DNA of 64,000 nt from an uncultured Bacteroidales bacterium (GTDB lineage Bacteria > Bacteroidota > Bacteroidia > Bacteroidales > Paludibacteraceae): the NCBI GenBank assembly GCA_902798965.1, contig CADBYS010000003.1:1-64000 (forward strand). Reading direction: 5' to 3'. Positions 58,078 through 64,000 of the stretch are shown piece after piece. The first letter of the stretch is position 1, and every line of letters begins with the position of its first letter. The notes beneath the pieces were generated by a model, which worked only from the letters and a program-made list of their open reading frames with translations, had not been told where the DNA came from and ran no database searches. Position numbers and translations under genes: made by a program.

Positions 58078-59874
58078 ATGCAAAAGATTAGAAACATTGC
58101 AATCATCGCCCACGTGGATCACGGCAAGACTACATTGGTGGACAAAATGTTGTACACCTCCAACCTCTTCCGTGACAACCAAGACAAGGGCGAACTTATT
58201 CTCGACAACAACGACCTGGAGCGCGAACGTGGCATAACTATCCTGGCCAAGAACGTAGCCATCGAGTACAAGGGCTACAAGATCAATATCATCGACACCC
58301 CGGGTCACGCGGACTTCGGCGGCGAAGTAGAACGCGTGCTGAATATGGCTGACGGCGTTTTGCTGCTCGTCGATGCCTTCGAAGGGCCAATGCCCCAGAC
58401 GCGCTTCGTGCTGCAGAAAGCCATAGAGCTGAACCTCAAGCCCATCGTGGTAATTAACAAAGTGGATAAGCTCAACTGCCGTCCGGACGAAGTACAAGAG
58501 GCGGTATTTGACCTCATGTGCAACCTCAACGCCAGCGAAGAGCAGTTGGATTTCCAAACCATATACGGCTCCGCCAAGAACGGCTGGATGAGTACGGATT
58601 GGAAGCAACCGACCACCGACATCACGGCGCTGATGGATGCCATCATCGAGTATATTCCCGAGCCGGAAGTGCTGGAAGGCACACCGCAGATGCTTATCAC
58701 CTCGCTTGACTATAACCCCTATGTTGGCCGAATAGCTGTAGGGCGCGTACATCGTGGTGTACTCAAAGACGGCATGCAGGTGACCCTCGCTAAGAAAGAT
58801 GGCACGAAGATCCGCACGAAGATTAAGGAACTGCACACGTTCCAAGGCATGGGTCACGTCAAGACCGACGAGGTACGTAGCGGCGACATTTGTGCGCTGA
58901 TCGGTATCGACGGCTTCGAGATTGGCGACACCATCTGCGACATCGAGAACCCCGAGGCACTCGACCCGATAGCTATCGACGAGCCGACAATGTCTATGAC
59001 GTTCACCATCAACGACTCCCCGTTCTTCGGGCAAGACGGTAAGTTCGTGACATCTCGTCACATACAGGAGCGACTGACCAAAGAGTTGGAAAAGAACCTC
59101 GCCTTGCGCGTGGAAACCAGCGACCGCGAATCAGCATGGAACGTGTTCGGTCGTGGTGTGCTGCACCTCTCGGTACTTATCGAGACCATGCGCCGCGAAG
59201 GCTACGAACTGCAGGTTGGCCAGCCAAAGGTGATCATTAAGGAGATCGACGGCGTGAAGTGCGAGCCGGTAGAGCAACTGACCGTGAACACTCCCGAAGA
59301 GTGCTCGGGTAAGATCATCGAGTTCGTGACCGTACACAAAGGCGAGATGACAAAGATGGAGTTGGTCAACGACCGTGTACAACTGGAGTTCATTATACCC
59401 TCACGCGGCATCATGGGTATGCGTACCTACGTGATGAACGTCAGTGCAGGCGAAGCCATCATGGCGCACCGCTTCCTGGAGTACCAGCCTTATAAAGGCG
59501 ATATGCCGCACCGCGTCAACGGTTCGCTCATCGCTATGGAAGCCGGCACGGCTTCCGCGTACGCGCTGGATAAGCTCCAAGACCGCGGACGGTTCTTTAT
59601 CGATCCGCAAGAAGAGGTGTATGCCGGTCAAGTGGTTGGCGAGAATGCCAAGGAAGGTGATATAGTCATCAACGTAACCAAAGCCAAGAACCTGACGAAC
59701 ATGCGTACCAAATCCTCTGACGACAAAGCCGTGCTCGCTCCGCCGGTACGATTCTCGCTCGAGGAGGCACTGGAGTATATCAAGGAGGATGAGTACGTGG
59801 AGGTAACACCCCACGCCATGCGAATCCGCAAAATCATTTTGGACGAATTAGAGCGCAAACGCGCAAACAGATAA
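58078..59874 (+). CDS. typA: Translational GTPase TypA/BipA
   Basis: A 598-residue GTPase. AHVDHGKTTLVDKML is the P-loop, ERERGITILAKN switch I, DTPGHADFGG G3, NKVDK G4 and GSAKNG G5. The EF-G-like beta-barrel and alpha/beta domains and the BipA-specific C-terminus (EFVTVHKGEMTKMEL, IPSRGIMGMRTY) follow. It binds ribosomes and helps late 50S assembly and stress adaptation. Gap to corA is 60 bases, with no promoter box found; ddl starts just after its stop. Confidence 0.98.
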   Translation: MQKIRNIAIIAHVDHGKTTLVDKMLYTSNLFRDNQDKGELILDNNDLERERGITILAKNVAIEYKGYKINIIDTPGHADFGGEVERVLNMADGVLLLVDAFEGPMPQTRFVLQKAIELNLKPIVVINKVDKLNCRPDEVQEAVFDLMCNLNASEEQLDFQTIYGSAKNGWMSTDWKQPTTDITALMDAIIEYIPEPEVLEGTPQMLITSLDYNPYVGRIAVGRVHRGVLKDGMQVTLAKKDGTKIRTKIKELHTFQGMGHVKTDEVRSGDICALIGIDGFEIGDTICDIENPEALDPIAIDEPTMSMTFTINDSPFFGQDGKFVTSRHIQERLTKELEKNLALRVETSDRESAWNVFGRGVLHLSVLIETMRREGYELQVGQPKVIIKEIDGVKCEPVEQLTVNTPEECSGKIIEFVTVHKGEMTKMELVNDRVQLEFIIPSRGIMGMRTYVMNVSAGEAIMAHRFLEYQPYKGDMPHRVNGSLIAMEAGTASAYALDKLQDRGRFFIDPQEEVYAGQVVGENAKEGDIVINVTKAKNLTNMRTKSSDDKAVLAPPVRFSLEEALEYIKEDEYVEVTPHAMRIRKIILDELERKRANR

Positions 59875-59875
59875 T

Positions 59876-60790
59876 ATGAAACGTAAGATTGCAATTATTG
59901 CCGGCGGCGACAGTTCGGAGCATGACGTATCGCTCCGTTCGGCTGCCAGTATCAAGAGTTGGTTAGATCCCGAGCGTTACGATGCAGAGATAGTTGAGCT
60001 GCAAGGCGCAGACCTCAAGACACTGAACAAGATAACCGAATACGACTATGCTTATATCACCATCCATGGCACTCCGGGCGAGAACGGTTTGCTGCAGGGT
60101 TTCCTGGATATGATGCATATTCCCTACTCGTGTTGCGGTGTGCTGGCCGCAGCGATGACATTCAACAAGTATGCCTGCAACCACTACCTCGCCCCGTTCG
60201 GCATCAAGATATCTCCGTCCATCCTTCTGCGCAAAGGCGCTGAGCGGCCGACCGCACAAGAGATAATTGACCAAGTCGGACTTCCGTGCTTTATCAAGAG
60301 CAATGTAGGCGGATCGAGTTTCGGTTGCACAAAGGTGAAGACCATCGAAGGTGTTGAGCCGGCTATCGAGGCCGCTTTCCGCGAGGGCAATGAGGTGATA
60401 TGCGAGGCACTGATGGTCGGTACGGAGATCACTTGCGGCGTATACAAAACGAGCAAACGCAGCGTAGCCCTGCCTATCACCGAGGTAGTGACCAGCAACG
60501 AGTTTTTTGATTACGATGCCAAGTACAACGGTCAGGTACAGGAGATCACCCCTGCTCGTATCCCCGACGCTACACGCGATGCTGTACAAGCATTGACCCT
60601 CAAGATTTACGACATACTCGGCTGCAAAGGTATCATCCGCACCGACTATATCATTGCGCCCGACGGCACGATTCAACTCCTGGAAGTGAACACTACCCCC
60701 GGAATGACAGCTACCTCGTTCATCCCGCAGCAGGTTCGTGCCGCAGGCATGGAGATGCGTGATGTACTCACCGAGATCATTGAAGGCTAA
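59876..60790 (+). CDS. ddl: D-alanine--D-alanine ligase
   Basis: A 304-residue ATP-grasp enzyme that joins two D-Ala for peptidoglycan. SSEHDVSLRSAASI is the N-terminal signature, HGTPGENG the substrate loop, IKSNVGGSSFGCTKV the ATP-binding lid, EALMVGTEITCGVY and RTDYIIAPDGTIQLLEVNTTPGMT the Mg/ADP site. The start is two bases after the typA stop, so the two genes are very likely one transcript. Typical family length. Confidence 0.97.
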   Translation: MKRKIAIIAGGDSSEHDVSLRSAASIKSWLDPERYDAEIVELQGADLKTLNKITEYDYAYITIHGTPGENGLLQGFLDMMHIPYSCCGVLAAAMTFNKYACNHYLAPFGIKISPSILLRKGAERPTAQEIIDQVGLPCFIKSNVGGSSFGCTKVKTIEGVEPAIEAAFREGNEVICEALMVGTEITCGVYKTSKRSVALPITEVVTSNEFFDYDAKYNGQVQEITPARIPDATRDAVQALTLKIYDILGCKGIIRTDYIIAPDGTIQLLEVNTTPGMTATSFIPQQVRAAGMEMRDVLTEIIEG

Positions 60791-60791
60791 A

Positions 60792-60822
60792 TACTGATAG
60801 CTGAATGCTGATAACTGATTGC
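60792..60822. repeat. Sentence-like intergenic repeat of CTGATAACTGAT words
   Basis: ACTGATAGCTGAATGCTGAT and AACTGATTGC follow one another in the gap between ddl and the polyprenyl synthase gene. Words of TGAT/TGAA recur every 7-9 bases. Confidence 0.6.
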
Positions 60823-60824
60823 TT

Positions 60825-61772
60825 ATGATTGACGTTAATGAAGCCATATCGAGATTAGATTGGAGCAAAGAGCCGCAAGGTTTGTATGCCCCCATTGCAT
60901 ACGCCTTATCCTCGGGCGGCAAGCGCCTTAGGATGCAGTTGGTACTGTCGGGTTGCAGGGTGGTAGGCGGCAACGAAGCAGAGGCTTTGCCTTTTGCCCA
61001 AGCCATAGAGGTGTTCCACAACTTCACCCTGCTGCACGATGATGTGATGGACAAAGCCGACGTGCGCCGCGGCAAGCCGACTGTGCATGTCAAGTGGAAC
61101 GACAACACCGCCATCCTCAGCGGTGATCAGATGCTCATCGAGGCATATCGCCTGCTCGAACAAGTACCGGCAGCCCGTTTGCCTCAATTACTGCATCTGT
61201 TCTCACAAACTGCCACCGAGGTATGCGAGGGACAACAATACGATGTGGACTTCGAGCAGCGCGACGATGTGCAGATCAGCGAATACATCGAGATGATTCG
61301 CCTGAAAACATCCGTACTGCTGGCAGCTGCACTCAAAGGCGGAGGCATCATTGGAGGAGCCGACGACAAGGAAAAAGAAGCGCTGTACAACTACGGCATT
61401 CATCTGGGCTTGGCCTTCCAGATTCAGGATGACCTGCTCGATTGCTTCGGCGATCCGCAGACCTTCGGCAAAGCCATTGGCGGAGATATATCGTGCAACA
61501 AGAAGACGTATCTCATGCTCAGCGCACTCAAGAACGCCGATCCCGCACAACGCGAACAGATAGCAGGCTGGCTGGCACAGACCACCCCCTCGCAGCAGAA
61601 GATTGATGCGATGAAGGGACTGTATGTCGCCACGAATGCCCGCGAAGCAGCCGAACAAGCAATCCGCGAGCATACCCGCAAAGCACTGGAGTGCCTGCAA
61701 GCACTACCCGATAATTCAGAGAAACAACGACTCGAAGCCATGGCGCTGAGTCTGGTTAATCGCAAATCATAG
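60825..61772 (+). CDS. Polyprenyl synthetase (trans-isoprenyl diphosphate synthase)
   Basis: A 315-residue enzyme that extends isoprenyl diphosphates. First Asp-rich motif LLHDDVMDKADVRRGKP (DDxxD), second DDLLD in FQIQDDLLDCFG, with GGKRLRMQL near the N-terminus and KTSVLLAAAL. Residues just before the first motif (FHNFTLLHDD) suggest a short- to medium-chain product such as geranylgeranyl or octaprenyl for menaquinone or for undecaprenyl precursors. ATG at 60825 preferred to a TTG at 60819. Confidence 0.95.
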   Translation: MIDVNEAISRLDWSKEPQGLYAPIAYALSSGGKRLRMQLVLSGCRVVGGNEAEALPFAQAIEVFHNFTLLHDDVMDKADVRRGKPTVHVKWNDNTAILSGDQMLIEAYRLLEQVPAARLPQLLHLFSQTATEVCEGQQYDVDFEQRDDVQISEYIEMIRLKTSVLLAAALKGGGIIGGADDKEKEALYNYGIHLGLAFQIQDDLLDCFGDPQTFGKAIGGDISCNKKTYLMLSALKNADPAQREQIAGWLAQTTPSQQKIDAMKGLYVATNAREAAEQAIREHTRKALECLQALPDNSEKQRLEAMALSLVNRKS

Positions 61773-61776
61773 AACT

Positions 61777-62535
61777 ATGCCATACAGACGACTACCCAAC
61801 ACCGACCAAGCACGTTTGCGCGCTCTGAAAACTGCCGTGCAACGCGCTGCCGAGAGCGATTTTACCGAGCAGGTATTGCCCTACCGTCTTAGCATGGAAG
61901 CAGAAGCTTGTCTGCTCAAGTTGGAGAATATCGTTTCGCAGTACAAAATGTACTACGACAACAAGACATCTTCCAACAAGAAGTATCGCACGCTCGTACA
62001 AAACACCCGCATGTATATCTCACACTTCATTCAGGTGCTTAACTTAGCCGTGATTCGTGGGGAGATAAAGAAAGAGGCAAAGAAACTGTATCATTTGGAA
62101 GAGGATGTGTTCGTATTGCCCGACTTGTCGAACGAGGAGAATCTGCTGCTGTGGGGAAAGAATATCATTGAGGGCGAAACAGCACGTATGGCTCAAGGAG
62201 GTATACCTATCAACTTCCCGGCTATTAACAAGGTAAAGGCGCATTACGACATGTTCAGCGACAGTCAGTCCGGACAATCAATGAACAAGCTTACCGCCGA
62301 GCGCGTGACAGAAGAGGTGCAGAAACTGCGCGTTGAGGCTGATGCTATCATCGTAAAAATATGGGATATCGTGGAGAAGTACTACGAGAAGCGCTTACCC
62401 TACGACCGCATGTGCCGCTGCAAGGAGTACGGACTCATCTTCTACTACCGCCCTGACGAGAAGCGATTCAGTGCCGAGACTGACAAGGCATTAGAAAAAG
62501 CAGCTGCCAGTCAGATGAAACTGGAGCTGCTATAA
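61777..62535 (+). CDS. Conserved helical protein of unknown function
   Basis: A 252-residue cytoplasmic-type protein with no signal peptide. It is mostly helical and begins MPYRRLPNTDQARLRALKTA, with conserved-looking VLPDLSNEENLLLWGKNIIEGE in the middle and RCKEYGLIFYYRPDEKRFS near the end. I have seen similar proteins in Bacteroidales but know no function. It lies five bases after the polyprenyl synthase stop and is convergent with the cyclo-ligase gene. Confidence 0.75.
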   Translation: MPYRRLPNTDQARLRALKTAVQRAAESDFTEQVLPYRLSMEAEACLLKLENIVSQYKMYYDNKTSSNKKYRTLVQNTRMYISHFIQVLNLAVIRGEIKKEAKKLYHLEEDVFVLPDLSNEENLLLWGKNIIEGETARMAQGGIPINFPAINKVKAHYDMFSDSQSGQSMNKLTAERVTEEVQKLRVEADAIIVKIWDIVEKYYEKRLPYDRMCRCKEYGLIFYYRPDEKRFSAETDKALEKAAASQMKLELL

Positions 62536-62555
62536 CAGATGATAAGGGCGGATGA

Positions 62556-63158
62556 TTAACGCTCGTAGGTGGCTGAAGGCGTGATGACCTTATCCATACG
62601 CACATCATGCAGTGACCACGGCAGATCATCTTGCATCTGGAAGTCGTAGCAAACGCCTATCTTGGGTACGTTGCCGAGCTTACGCAGGAATCGGTCGTAA
62701 TACCCTTTACCGCGCCCCATGCGCACGAGATCTTTGTCAAACGCCAAACCCGGAACAACCACCAGATCAGGGGTGCCACGGTACGTACCGGTTTGAGGAG
62801 TAGGGATATCGTAATGACCCTTCTTAAGATTATCCTCACCTACATACTGACGCAACTCGATATAGTCGTGGTGCGTTACGGGCAAAAGAATAATCTTCTC
62901 ATCCTTGTACTTCTCCAGCAGCGGACGCAGATCCACCTCATGGTGAACAGGGTAGTAGAACATTACCACGCGCGCATGACGGAACAAGTGTTGCTGCTCC
63001 AAGCGCTCAATAACTTGTGCAGACCACGTTTGCAGGTCTTCGGCGCTTTGAACACGTAACTTCTGACGCATCAACTCACGAATTTCACGTTTTCGTTTCT
63101 TGGTGCGGTTCCACGGAAGTAAACGCTTAAAGTCTAATATTTGGCTTTGGAATAACAT
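62556..63158 (-). CDS. 5-formyltetrahydrofolate cyclo-ligase
   Basis: A 200-residue enzyme that turns 5-formyl-THF plus ATP into 5,10-methenyl-THF. The N-terminal KKRKREIRELMRQKL carries the ATP phosphate-binding residues; VVPGLAFDKDLVRMGRGKGYYDRFL is the family's ATP-binding signature near residue 148. The start at 63158 lies 31 bases after the promoter -7 box. Up to 20 residues at the N-terminus (LFQSQILDFKRLLPWNR) are more than usual, so a later start is possible. Confidence 0.93.
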   Translation of the reverse strand: MLFQSQILDFKRLLPWNRTKKRKREIRELMRQKLRVQSAEDLQTWSAQVIERLEQQHLFRHARVVMFYYPVHHEVDLRPLLEKYKDEKIILLPVTHHDYIELRQYVGEDNLKKGHYDIPTPQTGTYRGTPDLVVVPGLAFDKDLVRMGRGKGYYDRFLRKLGNVPKIGVCYDFQMQDDLPWSLHDVRMDKVITPSATYER

Positions 63159-63188
63159 AACGAAAAATAAGTTTTTTAAAAACGGCTA

Positions 63189-63220
63189 CAAAGATACAAA
63201 AAAAAAATGATATTTGCAAA
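63189..63220 (-). promoter_or_regulatory. Promoter of the formyl-THF cyclo-ligase gene
   Basis: On the minus strand TTTG is at 63220-63217 and TATCTTTG at 63196-63189, spacer 20. The -33 box ends two bases before the start codon of the divergent lipoprotein gene. Confidence 0.8.
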
Positions 63221-63221
63221 T

Positions 63222-64000
63222 ATGAAGTGTAACTTTTTAGTTATATTTTGCTTTTTAGGGCTATTTTTAACATCTTGCAATCGCGAGACGACAACTATTA
63301 CCACTTCTTCCGATACAGAAGTGACCAGTTTCTATTTCGTAAAGAATGATAGTTTTCCCTCCATCGGCAACACCACGTTCAGCATAAGTCATTATGCCGC
63401 ACAAGATACAGGTCTCATCACCAACCTCGACTCGATGACCTATCTTACTCCTGTTAACAGCCTTGTGCCGCGCATCCTATTCAAGTCCACACCGTCATCG
63501 GCTACCATCATCACGAAGGATACAACTATCCTGTTGAGTGGAGCCGACACCATCGATTTTACCCAACCTGTCTTGCTGCGCGTCATCTCCTCGGACTTAT
63601 CCGCTACGAAGTATTACCGTATTGTGGTGAATGTACATCAGGTTGACCCGGATTTGTTCGCTTGGCAGCAGCTATGCCCTGCAGTCATCAACCATAGTTC
63701 AGCTTCCACCAAAGGAGTTGTGTTGGACGACATGTTTATGCTCTTCGCCAACGACGGCTTTAAGACTACTGTTTATCAGTCGCTTGACGGTATGTTTTGG
63801 GATGAGGGTAGCATACCTGTCGGCCTGCCCGCCAACTGTCAGGTACGCGAGATCCTGGCTGCCGACGATATGCTCTACTACTGCCAGGAAGGGGTAGTAT
63901 ATACCTCTATCGATGGCGTAAATTGGCTGGCTGAAGACCTGAGCGCCGAGACCTATGTGCCACGCGTGATGCTTATGCACTTCAACGACTCCGTATGGAT
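63222..64000 (+). CDS. DUF6242-like lipoprotein, 3' end outside the window
   Basis: The frame is open from ATG 63222 to the window edge (259 residues seen). The signal ends in a lipobox (LFLTSC, Cys19), followed by a Thr/Ser-rich linker. A beta-sandwich segment follows (about 33-150: FSISHYAAQDTGLITNLDSM, ISSDLSATKYYRIVVNV), the last part typical of the strand that closes DUF6242 N-terminal domains. A start of repeats with SLDGMFWDEGSIPVGLP and YTSIDGVNWLAEDL resembles a sialidase-like beta-propeller. Probably surface anchored. No plus-strand promoter is visible; the start lies next to the opposite promoter. Confidence 0.75.
   Translation, partial: MKCNFLVIFCFLGLFLTSCNRETTTITTSSDTEVTSFYFVKNDSFPSIGNTTFSISHYAAQDTGLITNLDSMTYLTPVNSLVPRILFKSTPSSATIITKDTTILLSGADTIDFTQPVLLRVISSDLSATKYYRIVVNVHQVDPDLFAWQQLCPAVINHSSASTKGVVLDDMFMLFANDGFKTTVYQSLDGMFWDEGSIPVGLPANCQVREILAADDMLYYCQEGVVYTSIDGVNWLAEDLSAETYVPRVMLMHFNDSVW

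Noticed and set aside
1..64000. tRNA, rRNA or CRISPR arrays
   Set aside because: Reading for TPsiC-like GGTTCGAATCC, rRNA cores and regularly spaced direct repeats gave nothing convincing. A covariance-model search would be decisive and was not possible.

Overview
The window looks like a chromosomal segment of a Bacteroidales bacterium (phylum Bacteroidota). The basis is mixed. Thirteen promoters fit the Bacteroidota consensus (TTTG, then TAnnTTTG), and the window has many SpII lipoproteins, a TamB-type protein, a cargo-like C-terminal domain of the type IX secretion system, succinate/propionate-type metabolism (malate dehydrogenase, acetyl/succinate CoA-transferase) and several families known mainly from this order. 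The genus cannot be set from the sequence. I see no tRNA, rRNA, CRISPR array or intact transposase. No gene-free stretch exceeds 300 bases.

Layout. 1-930: edge of an unrecognised gene, a small lipoprotein, and repeat-rich intergenic DNA. 862-3531: a coupled three-gene operon of lipoprotein, radical SAM/SPASM enzyme and beta-barrel-like protein (rSAM/lipoprotein type). 3563-24167, all minus strand: AraC regulator, uvrB, a TamB-like protein, two half-size chromate transporters, an exported protein of unknown function, a large exported TPR-CHAT protease-like protein, a CoA-transferase, fba, rsgA, frr, pyrH and a PcrA/UvrD helicase. 24315-26617: rRNA methyltransferase and a DUF6340-like protein.

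26740-50211 is the accessory region. It begins with a TPR/transmembrane regulator, followed by a run of lipoproteins and a lipoprotein serpin. Next come two closely related copies of a YGxP lipoprotein (33109 and 37533), a type IX cargo-like protein with its barrel partner, a DUF1016 nuclease, exported or lipid-anchored proteins, and an exported flavodoxin. It ends with toxin-antitoxin-like genes: an orphan AbiEi-like gene, an AbiEi gene paired with an internally deleted AbiEii, and a Fic protein. 50216-64000 returns to housekeeping: DEAD-box helicase, mdh, HhH protein, xseA, esterase, gtrA, rsmA, corA, typA, ddl, polyprenyl synthase, a formyl-THF cyclo-ligase and the start of a DUF6242-like lipoprotein.

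How it may work together. The most distinctive system is the radical SAM enzyme at 1175 with its adjacent lipoprotein. Three further lipoproteins 30-37 kb away carry a related YG-x-P motif just after the lipidated cysteine, so one enzyme may serve several surface lipoproteins. The defence-like end of the accessory region shows shared promoters, direct repeats around the AbiE pair, loss of the AbiEii active site and operator-like palindromes, consistent with cassette turnover. Sentence-like short repeats of differing vocabulary sit at many gene borders and have entered two reading frames.
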